64,000 nt of DNA, taken from positions 1-64,000 of the forward strand of contig CAWGQN010000004.1 in assembly GCA_963824885.1 (NCBI GenBank). Direction: 5' to 3'. A program made the position numbers and the translations under genes. The stretch is from CAWGQN01 sp963824885 (GTDB lineage Bacteria > Actinomycetota > Actinomycetes > Actinomycetales > Microbacteriaceae). The notes below the pieces were generated by a model. It saw nothing but the letters and a program-made list of their open reading frames with translations, made no database searches and was not told the origin of the DNA. Below are positions 56,695 to 64,000 of the stretch, piece by piece; within the stretch, counting starts at the first letter, position 1, and the number at the start of each line of letters is the position of its first letter.

Positions 56695-57075
56695 ATGTCA
56701 ATTATTGGATTGGAAAAAGTGAACGTCCGTAGCGACTTCGACGACACGTCGGCCTCGGACCCGGCCGGAACGCGCAGAATGCGCAACGCACCGCCGCAGT
56801 CGGCCTGTGGCGATGCCTCAACATCGACGAGCCTTGTGGGAATGATCATGGGCATTGTCGGAATCTTTTTCGCACCGTGTTTTGCGTTCTCGATTGCTGC
56901 GCTTGTTCTCGGCTACAAGGGGCGCAAGTGTGAACCTACTGCGCGAGGTTTTTGGGTTACCGCGCTCACTACGGGGTGGATAGGTCTGGTCGTCGGTGTC
57001 GTTTTTGTTGCGGTGGTCGTTTTGATGGTCGTGGTGACCCTGAACGATCCCTCGAGCAGTTTGAATCGGCGGTGA
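56695..57075 (+). CDS. DUF4190-type small membrane protein
   Basis: Protein of 126 residues. A polar N terminus of about 45 residues precedes the hydrophobic SLVGMIMGIVGIFFAPCFAFSIAALVLGY and a second long segment (WIGLVVGVVFVAVVVLMVVVTL). The first hydrophobic block with its Gly/Ala pattern and GY end resembles the DUF4190 domain. The ATG 56695 has no strong Shine-Dalgarno. The gene stands between the immunity-like gene and IS debris; function unknown. Confidence 0.6.
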   Translation: MSIIGLEKVNVRSDFDDTSASDPAGTRRMRNAPPQSACGDASTSTSLVGMIMGIVGIFFAPCFAFSIAALVLGYKGRKCEPTARGFWVTALTTGWIGLVVGVVFVAVVVLMVVVTLNDPSSSLNRR

Positions 57076-57427
57076 CCGATTCCACCGAAGTGGCCGAAAC
57101 ACGCGGATCGTGCAACGTGACGACGGCAATGTCAGTTGACTATGGCAACGTAACTCGGGCCCACTTGGCAGTCTAAGCGGGGACCACTTGTTAGTTTTCG
57201 GGGTCGGAGGTTGTTGCTGTCTTGCTTGGGGTGTGAGGTGTGGGTGTACCGTTAACGATCGTTTTTGATCGACATTCGAGGGATGGGGCGGCGAATCTGA
57301 TTTTTCCCGAAATAGCGGGGGAGTGGTTTCGATCAAAACTCGTGGCCGAAATCAAACATTCCGAAACCATTCTGTATGGGTTTTTGAAATTTCTCGATAG
57401 ACTTGAACGATTGAATAAGGAGGCATC
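57076..57427. other. Intergenic stretch with repeated IS-end motif
   Basis: No convincing gene. CCACTTG occurs at 57161-57167 and 57184-57190, spaced 23 bases apart, and again at 51744-51750. The complement, CAAGTGG followed by G/T and CC, looks like a multiple terminal repeat of an IS21-type element. The last 20 bases hold the AAGGAGG ribosome site of the next gene. Confidence 0.45.
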
Positions 57428-57625
57428 ATGGCTACACATCAAACGGTCGCTCATGATCGTGTCGCTGATGTGGAGCTCGCGATGGCCGAGGTTGAGAAGG
57501 GTCAGCAGTTAGCGGGCCATTTTCCTGATGCGGAAGCGCTTGGTCGCGCTCGGCGTGTTCTGACCGGTGATATTTCTCCGGAGGGCGCGCGTGCTGAACT
57601 GCGGGAGAAATATAAGGTCGCGTGA
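57428..57625 (+). CDS. Putative antitoxin of the Fic toxin (VbhA-like)
   Basis: Acidic helical protein of 65 residues behind a strong AAGGAGG. The C terminus RRVLTGDISPEGARAELREKY resembles the tail of VbhA-type antitoxins and of many small Fic antitoxins. The known inhibitory helix has (S/T)xxxE(G/N); I see no clean copy, only AMAEVEKGQQ in that position. The stop overlaps the toxin start by four bases (GTGA). The role is assigned from that coupling and the tail. Confidence 0.68.
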   Translation: MATHQTVAHDRVADVELAMAEVEKGQQLAGHFPDAEALGRARRVLTGDISPEGARAELREKYKVA

Positions 57626-58290
57626 GTGTTGACGACAAGTACACGTATCCGAATTCGGGTGGAGTGCTTATCAATAGGTTCGACATTCGTGATGCAGATT
57701 TGCTTGATCGGGTGTTGAACGATTGGGTGTCTGTTGGTTGGGTTGAGCTGCAGATTGAGGCTGTTCCTCACCGTCTAGACCTCGCTCACTTGCGGGTTGT
57801 CCATCATCGTTTGTTTGGCGATGTCTTGCCCTTTGCTGGTCAGATTCGCGATGTTGATGCGCAAGCCGGAAATGTTGGTGTCGCGTACTGTCGTCCTGAG
57901 TTCATTCAGGACGAGGCTAATCGAATCTTTGGTCAGCTCGACAAGGAGAATTACTTACGTGGTCTCACTCATCGAGGGTTCGCTGATCGTCTTGGTTATT
58001 ACTGGGGAGAGATTTCGGCGTTGCATCCGTTTCGTGACGGGAACACTCGCGCCCAGAGCGTTTACGTGACGCAGCTCGCGACTCGCGCAGGTTACACGAT
58101 CGACTGGACCACGGTAGATGTGGATTTCTTGCGCGAGTACCGGCTCGGAGCGGTCGCCGGTAACGTGCGTTCTCTCGCGGATTATCTCTTTCAACGTATT
58201 GTTGTCGCGTCGAGCACTACAGCTGTATATAAGTCGAGTTTGACCTTCGGTCAGTTTAAGGCGGAAGAGAGTGGTCGTGCCAGAGATTGA
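57622..58290 (+). CDS. Fic-domain protein, probable AMP-transferase toxin
   Basis: Fic proteins transfer AMP (sometimes other groups) to target proteins; in Fic toxins, often to gyrase and topoisomerase IV. The 222-residue product has the core motif HPFRDGNTR at 135-143. The His, Phe, acidic residue, Asn and first Arg are kept, but GNGR is GNTR and the last Arg of HPFxxGNGRxxR is Ser146. The N-terminal part (GQIRDVDAQAGNVGVAYCRPEFI) holds the usual beta-hairpin flap. Start GTG 57622 overlaps the antitoxin. Loss of the second Arg could alter nucleotide handling. Confidence 0.85.
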   Translation: MSVDDKYTYPNSGGVLINRFDIRDADLLDRVLNDWVSVGWVELQIEAVPHRLDLAHLRVVHHRLFGDVLPFAGQIRDVDAQAGNVGVAYCRPEFIQDEANRIFGQLDKENYLRGLTHRGFADRLGYYWGEISALHPFRDGNTRAQSVYVTQLATRAGYTIDWTTVDVDFLREYRLGAVAGNVRSLADYLFQRIVVASSTTAVYKSSLTFGQFKAEESGRARD

Positions 58291-58397
58291 GCCGACACGT
58301 GTGGTTCTTTACTGTTTGCGGCGGCTGGTGATCGGTGTGATGTTGTGCGGTAGTTGGTGGGCGTGGGCTGGGTAAAGGAGGTCGTCGGGTGGGAAAC

Positions 58398-58520
58398 ATG
58401 ATCGGTTATGCGCGTGTGTCGACCGAGGATCAGGTTCTTGATTCGCAAATTGACGCTCTGACGAGGGCGGGGGCGGTGCGGATATTTACTGACAAGCTTT
58501 CGGGGTCGTCAACCGCGAGG
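58398..58520 (+). pseudogene. Serine recombinase/resolvase, N-terminal fragment
   Basis: ATG 58398 starts MIGYARVSTEDQVLDSQIDA, with the catalytic Ser in RVST, then DKLSGSSTARGA. This is the first 40 or so residues of a Tn3-type resolvase or DNA invertase. The frame is cut by the left end of the IS3 element at about 58521; the remaining 140 residues expected are not found on its other side. Confidence 0.85.
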
Positions 58521-58552
58521 GGGGCTGCTGTAGCTTTTGTTGACTTTTTGGT

Positions 58553-59428
58553 TTAGGCCGCCTGGGTGGCGGCTGGTCTTATTGTCTCGTATTCGATGGG
58601 TGTGAGTTTCCCGAGGGCGCGTTGTCGGCGCCTGCGGTGGTAGGTGGCTTCAATCCACGTGATGATCGCGAGGCGGAGGTCTTCCCGGTTCTGCCAACGC
58701 CGGGTGTTCAGGACGTTGTTTTGCAGCAGCGAGAAAAACGATTCCATTGCGGCGTTATCAGCGCACGCACCGACCCTTCCCATCGATCCGACGAGCCCGT
58801 TGTTCTTGAGCGTGCGAACAAACGTTTTCGAACGAAATTGGGACCCCCTGTCCGAGTGGACCACTGTTCGTATCGGGTTGCGGCGTTGGATTGCCATTCG
58901 GACGGCCCGAACAGCTAGTGATGCTTTCATCCGTGTGTCGATGGAGTACCCGACGATCCGGTTGGAGTGAACATCCTTGACCGCGCACAAATACAGTTTT
59001 CCCTCTTGCGTTGGGTGCTCCGTAATGTCGGTCAACCAAAGCTCGTTCGCTGCTGTTGCGGTGAATACTCGCTTGACTTTGTCGTCGTGCACGGGCGGAC
59101 CGGGTGTGCGGTTTCTTCCGCGTTTCTTCGCGAACATGCTCCACAGCTTCTGCTGCGAACACAGGCGCCACACGCGCCGTTCCGAGACGGCGAAGCCCCG
59201 TTGGGCGAGTTCGTCAGCAATGAACCGGTAACCGAACATCGGATCATCACGGTGAACATCCACCGCCGCATTGGTCACGTGAGCGTCGTCCCACGCACGG
59301 TCACTGACAGGGGTGCGCACCCACCGGTAATACCCCTGCTTCGAGAACTTCAAAACCCGACACGTCACCGCCACCGGCACCCTGATTCGGGCACCGGCAG
59401 CGGCAAGCTCTCTCACGAGCGGGTACAT
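58553..59428 (-). CDS. IS3-family transposase OrfB
   Basis: DDE integrase domain of 291 residues. An N-terminal HTH_21-like part is followed by the rve core with D in WLTDITEHPT, D in VVHSDRGSQF and E in DNAAMESFFSLL; the C terminus YHRRRRQRALGKLTPIEYE is standard. It overlaps orfA by one base (TGATG). A fused OrfAB would be made by -1 frameshifting at the end of orfA. Confidence 0.95.
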   Translation of the reverse strand: MYPLVRELAAAGARIRVPVAVTCRVLKFSKQGYYRWVRTPVSDRAWDDAHVTNAAVDVHRDDPMFGYRFIADELAQRGFAVSERRVWRLCSQQKLWSMFAKKRGRNRTPGPPVHDDKVKRVFTATAANELWLTDITEHPTQEGKLYLCAVKDVHSNRIVGYSIDTRMKASLAVRAVRMAIQRRNPIRTVVHSDRGSQFRSKTFVRTLKNNGLVGSMGRVGACADNAAMESFFSLLQNNVLNTRRWQNREDLRLAIITWIEATYHRRRRQRALGKLTPIEYETIRPAATQAA

Positions 59429-59715
59429 CAGTTTTTTGGTAACCCCGCCTGCGACAAATACGCGGCAGCCCGCCGAAGAACTTCGTTCTCCTGCTCAAGC
59501 AAACGCATCCGCTTCTTCATCTGACGAATCTCGGCAGCGTCAGCATCGGTAATACCCGGACGAACACCGTCCTCGATATCAGCTCGCTTCAACCACGTCG
59601 CTAACGTCGCATCGCAAATTCCGAAATCCTTCGCTACCTGCGACAACGACGCTTCTTTTCTTCGAGCAACCGCAACAACATCGCAACGAAATTCGATCGG
59701 GTAAGGCTTAGACAT
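59428..59715 (-). CDS. IS3-family transposase OrfA
   Basis: Helix-turn-helix protein of 95 residues (HTH_Tnp_1) with a leucine-zipper end: FGICDATLATWLKRA then MKKRMRLLEQENEVLRRAAAYL. Just before its stop the codons CCA AAA AAC contain A AAA AAC, the standard -1 slippery heptamer. ATG 59715 gives MSKPYPIEF, a usual OrfA start. Confidence 0.93.
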   Translation of the reverse strand: MSKPYPIEFRCDVVAVARRKEASLSQVAKDFGICDATLATWLKRADIEDGVRPGITDADAAEIRQMKKRMRLLEQENEVLRRAAAYLSQAGLPKN

Positions 59716-60736
59716 GACACACATCTTTCCACCAAGAACCAACACGGCCCTCAGAGATCAACAGTCAACAAAAGCCTCAGCAGCCCCATACTTCAAAACC
59801 AACAGGCCGTTGGAACACATTGCGGGCCAGTACCTCGTCGTTGATGTTCTCCTCCCAGATGGCCGCAACGAACCTCGTTCTTACTCCCTTTTTACGCTGC
59901 CCGGTGTGGACGATGCGCCAGCCATCATGATCAAAAAGCACGAGGGCGGGGCGGTTTCGACATATCTTCACGATTCGGTCAAGCCCGGGGTGAAACTCAA
60001 CGTTTCGTCGCCAATGGGGAAATTCGCGATTGCTCCTCACGCCGAAGAAAACATCTTTTTCGCTGCAGGCTCTGGGATAGCGCCGGTTGTTTCGCTCGTG
60101 AAAGAAGCGCTCCACAGAACAGACACGAACGTCACTCTCGTTTACGTGGTGAGATCAGACGAGGATTATTTCCTCGAGGGCCAGATCAACCGAATGAGCA
60201 AGATGTACCCCCAACGATTTTCATGCCACACGTGGATTACCTCTGTACGCGGTCGACCCAGCACTGAAATCCTCGCTGCCTTGGGGAGGTCGCGCACAGA
60301 GAATCCCGCAGTATACGGTTGCGGCCCGGACGGGTTCATTAAAAATGTCGAGTCCGCCATCCAGGTGATGGGGATCAATCCAGAAAATTTCCTCGTAGAA
60401 AAATTCGGAAACTCGGCGAGATGCCAAGTTTCTCAGGGACCGGAGTTGTGCGCAACCTCTGTTGACTCGACAGCAACCGTTGACGTTCTCGGGATTCAGC
60501 ACGCCCTACGTTGGCCGGCTAGCGAAAAGCTACTCGACGTACTGTTGAGAAACGACATCCGGGTACCATTTTCTTGCCGAGAAGGTATCTGCTCCGCGTG
60601 TCAATGCACCGTGCTTGAAGGACAGACCGTCATGGCGAAGGACAGCGGACTGAGCACCGACGAGAAAGCGTCCGGACTATCGCTTGCGTGTCAGCTTCTC
60701 GCAACCAGCGCCCACACGAGTGTGAAATTCTCCTAG
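59714..60736 (+). CDS. Ferredoxin-type reductase, 5' end replaced by IS3 sequence
   Basis: Reductase of 340 codons of the KshB/PaaE type. It has an FAD domain (RSYSLFTLPG, HEGGAVSTYLHD), an NAD domain (FFAAGSGIAPVVSLVKEAL, YGCGPDGFIKNVESA) and a C-terminal plant-type 2Fe-2S domain with CREGICSACQC and the last Cys in SLACQL. It would feed electrons to an oxygenase. The usual first 30-40 residues are missing. From 59714 to 59787 the frame is IS3 end sequence, which by chance is open and supplies ATG 59714, so a chimeric protein may be made. No oxygenase gene is near. Confidence 0.8.
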   Translation: MTHIFPPRTNTALRDQQSTKASAAPYFKTNRPLEHIAGQYLVVDVLLPDGRNEPRSYSLFTLPGVDDAPAIMIKKHEGGAVSTYLHDSVKPGVKLNVSSPMGKFAIAPHAEENIFFAAGSGIAPVVSLVKEALHRTDTNVTLVYVVRSDEDYFLEGQINRMSKMYPQRFSCHTWITSVRGRPSTEILAALGRSRTENPAVYGCGPDGFIKNVESAIQVMGINPENFLVEKFGNSARCQVSQGPELCATSVDSTATVDVLGIQHALRWPASEKLLDVLLRNDIRVPFSCREGICSACQCTVLEGQTVMAKDSGLSTDEKASGLSLACQLLATSAHTSVKFS

Positions 60737-60764
60737 GGGTCAGTATTACGCCGTCGTCGACACC
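60736..60764. mobile_element. IS21-like element end, copy 2
   Basis: GGGGTCAGTATTACGCCGTC and the following bases match 48057-48084 with one substitution and one extra base. It starts at the last base of the reductase stop codon and lies 45 bases from tRNA-Phe. No transposase sequence is attached. Confidence 0.5.
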
Positions 60765-60809
60765 TCCAAAAGAAAAGGCGGAACAAAAACCAGGGCAATT
60801 CATTCCCCG

Positions 60810-60882
60810 TGGCTCCGACCGGTATCGATCCGGTGACCTTTCGATTTTCAGTCGAACGCTCTACCAACTGAGCTACAGAGCC
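60810..60882 (-). tRNA. tRNA-Phe (GAA)
   Basis: 73 bases, read on the minus strand. Acceptor GGCTCTG pairs with CGGAGCC with one wobble, D-arm AGCTCAGTTGGTAGAGC, anticodon loop CTGAAAA with GAA, T-arm closing ACCGG/CCGGT, discriminator A. It is the island-side member of a three-tRNA cluster. Confidence 0.96.
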
Positions 60883-60951
60883 GTGAGATGCGTCAACCGA
60901 GCACTCACGAGGCAACCGCTCCATCGCAGCGCGAGGAGCGAATCGCCTTTG

Positions 60952-61025
60952 CGACCCTGACGGGACTTGAACCCGCGACCTCCGCCGTGACAGGGCGGCG
61001 CGCTAACCAACTGCGCTACAGGGCC
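60952..61025 (-). tRNA. tRNA-Asp (GTC)
   Basis: 74 bases on the minus strand. Acceptor GGCCCTG pairs with CAGGGTC, D-arm GCGCAGTTGGTTAGCGC, anticodon loop CTGTCAC with GTC, T-loop GTTCAAGTC, discriminator G as usual for Asp. Confidence 0.96.
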
Positions 61026-61081
61026 TCACTGTGTTTGTCGAACCAAACTGTTTGTTGAACCGAAACTGTTTTCCTGTTGCG

Positions 61082-61154
61082 TGACCCCAACGGGATTCGA
61101 ACCCGTGTTAACGCCGTGAAAGGGCGCCGTCCTAGGCCACTAAACGATGGGGCC
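61082..61154 (-). tRNA. tRNA-Glu (TTC)
   Basis: 73 bases on the minus strand. Acceptor GGCCCCA pairs with TGGGGTC, anticodon loop CTTTCAC with TTC, T-loop GTTCGAATC. The order Glu-Asp-Phe along the transcript suggests one precursor RNA. Confidence 0.96.
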
Positions 61155-61350
61155 GCACAGCCAATAACCGCCTGGCTACCGACGTACAAGCATACGGGTA
61201 CGCTTGGCGGTTTACCAAACCACTCGCGCGCGGTCACAACCCTCATTTTTGAACGCGGGTGAGTCGCTCGACTGGCCCAAAATGTGCGCGTACGGTAGAG
61301 ATTCGCGAGTTACGGTCAATAGAGCACGACACACGATAGGCGGGACAAAA

Positions 61351-62691
61351 ATGGGGGCACGAGGTGCGCGTCTCGCGTTCGACGGGATCGCCGGGGTGCG
61401 CACGGCGGTGGCTATTGGCTCAATCAGTGCGCTGCTCGCGCTCGCGGGTGCCGTCGCGCCCGCTTCGGCGACCGATTACCCCACGTGGGAGCAGGTTCAA
61501 GAAGCAAAATCGAACGAGGCAGCTGCTCAGTCCGCCGTCCACACGATTACGGCGCTCATCTCAACTCTGCAAGCAGACGTTGCCGCGGCCGAGCAGCACG
61601 CCAACAAGCTGGGCATCGAATTTCAGACGGCGCTCGACAACTTCGACGAATCGGATCAGCGCGCAAAAGAACTCGAACACCAAGCGGAGACAAGCGCGAA
61701 CGAGGCCAAAGAGTCAATGGCCAAGGCCGGCCGCCTTGCCGCTCGCTTGTATCGCACGAGCGGGAGCGATCTTCTCGTCGTCAATATGCTCATTAACGAC
61801 AAGGGAGAAGACCACGACCAGTTGCTCGCCAAGCTCGGGCGAATGAGCAAGCTTGTCGAGCGCTACGGCACCGTTTATCGCTCGGCGCTGACCGCGAGAA
61901 ACACCGCCGCGTCACTCGGTGCTCAAGCCGACGTGGCCAGGTCCGAGCGCGAGCACCTCAAGAACGAGTCGCACAGCGCCATGAACCAGGCCGTCGCGGC
62001 ACAAGAAGCCTACGCCGCGAAGTACGCCGAACAGCAGGCAAAGGGAATAGAACTCGAGCAACAGCTCAAAGCCCTCCAAGACACCACAACGACCGTTGTC
62101 ACCGGCTATCAAGACGGGCAAGAGGTTCGACGACAGGAAGCTGCCGCGGCCGCAGCAGCCGCCGCAGCAGCCGCCGCGTCGTCATCCTCGTTCTCGGAAT
62201 CGGGGTCGGGGTCGGGATCGGGCGGACGCGGTGTTCCCGGTCCCGCGCTCGGTGGCGGATACGTGAGCAGTGAGGGATGGGCCGTGCCCGCGAGCGGGCG
62301 TATCACTGACCGGTTCGGCCCTCGAGGTCGCGTGTGCATCGACGGCATGTGTAGCGGTTCGATGCACCGGGGCACCGATATCGGCGCGTCGTGTGGCACG
62401 CCCATCTACGCCGCGCACGACGGGACGATCGAATACGCGGGGAGGAACGGGTCGTACGGAAACTTCATTCGGATCGACCACGGTGGCGGCATCACGACGT
62501 CGTACGCACACATTCGGCCCGGCGGAATCTTCGTCTCCGCCGGACAACGCGTCGGTGTGGGAGACAACATTGGCAGCGTCGGTAATACCGGATTGTCTAA
62601 CGGTTGCCACTTGCACTTCGAAGTTCGTGACGACGGCGCCGCCCTCAATGCGGAACCGTTTATGGCCCAACGGGGCGCTCCGCTGGGTTAA
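61351..62691 (+). CDS. Secreted M23-family peptidoglycan peptidase with coiled coil
   Basis: LytM-type cell-wall endopeptidase or EnvC-like activator, 446 residues. The signal peptide ends in APASA|TDYP. A coiled coil follows (about 45-255), then an Ala run and a Ser/Gly-rich linker. The C-terminal M23 domain shows HRGTDIGA (first His and Asp of the zinc site), the RIDHGGGITTSYAHI segment and CHLHFEV (HxH). All metal ligands are present, so it may be an active enzyme. ATG 61351 is chosen because the Arg-containing n-region and signal peptide follow at once. It ends about 130 bases before the convergent ppa. Confidence 0.9.
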   Translation: MGARGARLAFDGIAGVRTAVAIGSISALLALAGAVAPASATDYPTWEQVQEAKSNEAAAQSAVHTITALISTLQADVAAAEQHANKLGIEFQTALDNFDESDQRAKELEHQAETSANEAKESMAKAGRLAARLYRTSGSDLLVVNMLINDKGEDHDQLLAKLGRMSKLVERYGTVYRSALTARNTAASLGAQADVARSEREHLKNESHSAMNQAVAAQEAYAAKYAEQQAKGIELEQQLKALQDTTTTVVTGYQDGQEVRRQEAAAAAAAAAAAAASSSSFSESGSGSGSGGRGVPGPALGGGYVSSEGWAVPASGRITDRFGPRGRVCIDGMCSGSMHRGTDIGASCGTPIYAAHDGTIEYAGRNGSYGNFIRIDHGGGITTSYAHIRPGGIFVSAGQRVGVGDNIGSVGNTGLSNGCHLHFEVRDDGAALNAEPFMAQRGAPLG

Positions 62692-62825
62692 CAACGAAAT
62701 CGCCGCTCCCACCGAGTGCCGCCGAACCGCAAGAACCGTGTGCCGCGCGCCGAGTAGATGCGGCGTCAGGACACACGTCGAGAAATTCGTCGACCCCCCC
62801 AAAAAACACGGGTAGCTCGAGCGCC

Positions 62826-63323
62826 CTAGTGGGCACCCTTCTCGGCCGCGAGCTTGACGATCCCGGCCTGCACGATTTCTTCCGCTTCGGCGGCGTCTCC
62901 CCACCCCTCGAGGGCCACGAACTTGCCCGGTTCGAGGTCTTTGTATCGCGCGAAGAAGTGTTCGATCTCGTTCCGGGTTTGCTCGGCCACGTCGTCAAGG
63001 TCGCGAATGTGCGCCCAGCGGGGGTCCTTAAAGGGCACCGCAATGACCTTCGCATCCGAACCCGCTTCATCGCTCATCTTGAGGACGCCGACCGGGCGAA
63101 CTTTCACGCCAACGCCCGGAAAAACCGGGTATTCGAGAAGAACGAGAGCGTCAACCGGGTCGCCATCGAGCCCGAGCGTGTTCTCGAAGAAGCCGTAGTC
63201 GACCGGGTAGACAAAGGGAGTGAACAGGACGCGATCAAGGTAAACCCGCCCCGTTTTATGGTCAACCTCGTACTTATTGCGGCTCCCCTTGGGAATCTCA
63301 ACGACCACGTCGTAATCGGCCAT
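62826..63323 (-). CDS. ppa: Inorganic pyrophosphatase (family I)
   Basis: Hydrolyses pyrophosphate from biosynthetic reactions; 165 residues. Family I motifs are VVVEIPKGSRNKYEVD at the start, YPVDYGFFENTLGLDGDPVDALVLLE with the Mg-binding Asp cluster, and later VPFKDPRW. The C-terminal extension is short. It is divergent from tilS with 48 bases between the starts and convergent with the M23 gene. Confidence 0.96.
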   Translation of the reverse strand: MADYDVVVEIPKGSRNKYEVDHKTGRVYLDRVLFTPFVYPVDYGFFENTLGLDGDPVDALVLLEYPVFPGVGVKVRPVGVLKMSDEAGSDAKVIAVPFKDPRWAHIRDLDDVAEQTRNEIEHFFARYKDLEPGKFVALEGWGDAAEAEEIVQAGIVKLAAEKGAH

Positions 63324-63371
63324 CGCGGTTTCTCCTTCACGTCAAGCGGCGGACTGCAATAACGTTACTGG

Positions 63372-64000
63372 ATGACCCCACGGCGTCCGCGTCTGACTCC
63401 CGCGATCGCCGACGTGCGGCGCGCGGTTCGACGCTCGCTCGCGACGTACGCCGATCCGGCGGTTCCCGTGTTGGTCGGCCTCAGCGGAGGCGCCGACTCG
63501 CTCGCCCTCGCGGCCGCGTGCGCGTTTGAAGCGCAACGGGCGGGTTTTCGCGTCGGGGCCATTATTGTCGACCACGCACTGCACGCCGATTCCGCCGAGG
63601 TTGCGGCGCGCGCCGCGTGTGCCGCGAAAGACCTCGGTCTCGCTCCCGTCGTCGTGACCCGAGTGGACGTCGAGCGTGGGCCCGGTTCGAAAACCGGTGG
63701 AATCGAGTCGGCCGCGCGCACCGCACGACACCGGGCGTTCGCGAGTGCACTCGAGGCCACCGGTGCGTCTCACGTGCTTCTCGGCCACACGCTCGACGAT
63801 CAAGCCGAGACGGTTTTGCTCGGTCTCGCGCGCGGTTCGGGATCGACGAGTCTGCGCGGCATGGCCGAACGAAACGGAACACTCGTGCGTCCGCTTTTGA
63901 CGATCAAGCGCTCCGTAACACACGCCTTTTGTACCGACAGCGGTCTCGTGCCGTGGCGCGATCCGCACAATAGCGACCCCCGTTTTGCGCGCGTTCGAGT
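63372..64000 (+). CDS. tilS: tRNA(Ile)-lysidine synthetase, 3' end outside window
   Basis: Modifies C34 of tRNA-Ile(CAU) to lysidine so it reads AUA. The ATG at 63372 opens a frame with no stop to the window end (about 209 codons). The PP-loop is VLVGLSGGADSLALAAA (SGGxDS), followed by VDHALHADS and LLGHTLDDQAETVLLGLARGSG, all family blocks. In actinobacteria hpt and ftsH usually follow, outside this window. Confidence 0.93.
   Translation, partial: MTPRRPRLTPAIADVRRAVRRSLATYADPAVPVLVGLSGGADSLALAAACAFEAQRAGFRVGAIIVDHALHADSAEVAARAACAAKDLGLAPVVVTRVDVERGPGSKTGGIESAARTARHRAFASALEATGASHVLLGHTLDDQAETVLLGLARGSGSTSLRGMAERNGTLVRPLLTIKRSVTHAFCTDSGLVPWRDPHNSDPRFARVR

Larger units (their letters stand above)
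58521..59787. mobile_element. IS3-family insertion sequence
   Basis: About 1267 bp with two overlapping genes on the minus strand. The left end GGGGCTGCTGTAGCTTTTG and the complement of the right end GGGGCTGCTGAGGCTTTTG form terminal inverted repeats that continue as TTGACT in both. The three bases on each side (AGG and ATA) do not match, so no target duplication is visible. Confidence 0.9.

Overview
The window is chromosomal DNA from an actinobacterium, most likely Microbacteriaceae or a close relative. The grounds are the grpE-dnaJ-hspR cluster with a zinc-finger-less DnaJ, a ClpB without an N-terminal domain, an MptB-type mannosyltransferase, DUF3073 and DUF6421 proteins, a three-subunit PurS/PurQ/PurL enzyme, GTG starts in many genes and a tRNA-Phe/Asp/Glu cluster. 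This placement rests on gene content remembered for the group, not on a search.

Layout. 1-5.7 kb: heat-shock genes (grpE fragment, dnaJ, hspR, clpB) around a convergent mannosyltransferase gene. 5.7-14 kb: housekeeping genes, with a minus-strand run xthA, DUF6421, SDR and threonine aldolase, then pyrE, a HAD phosphatase, a TrmH-type methyltransferase, purA and a chorismate mutase. 14-22.5 kb: a small lipoprotein gene and a 2627-codon secreted repeat protein with a C-terminal membrane anchor. 22.5-31.8 kb: two facing purine clusters, purD-purC-purS-purQ-purL on the minus strand and purF-purM on the plus strand, joined by a short divergent promoter region. 31.8-42 kb: DUF3073, an FAD oxidoreductase, an APC permease, a DEAD-box helicase, RecQ and a large acyl-CoA dehydrogenase/oxidase.

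42-61 kb is accessory DNA. It holds a duplicated ABC-2 transporter with a remnant of a second ATPase gene, a cluster of hairpins and a 26-residue cysteine-rich peptide gene. Next comes a single-gene MmeI-like restriction-modification enzyme between identical 26-bp direct repeats, then a PAP2 phosphatase and another ABC-2 exporter. The rest is a mosaic of toxin-antitoxin genes (zeta type, frameshifted; Fic type), a complete IS256-family element, a complete IS3-family element, IS21-like fragments, a truncated nuclease toxin with a probable immunity gene, a truncated resolvase and a reductase whose 5' end was replaced by the IS3 element. It ends at the three tRNA genes.

61-64 kb returns to core genes: a secreted M23 peptidase, inorganic pyrophosphatase and the start of tilS. 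The strongest leads are the cysteine-rich peptide, the repeat-bounded restriction-modification gene, the toxin/immunity remnant cut by IS256, the DNA-level repeats of the giant surface protein, and several stretches with G/T-rich coding strands.
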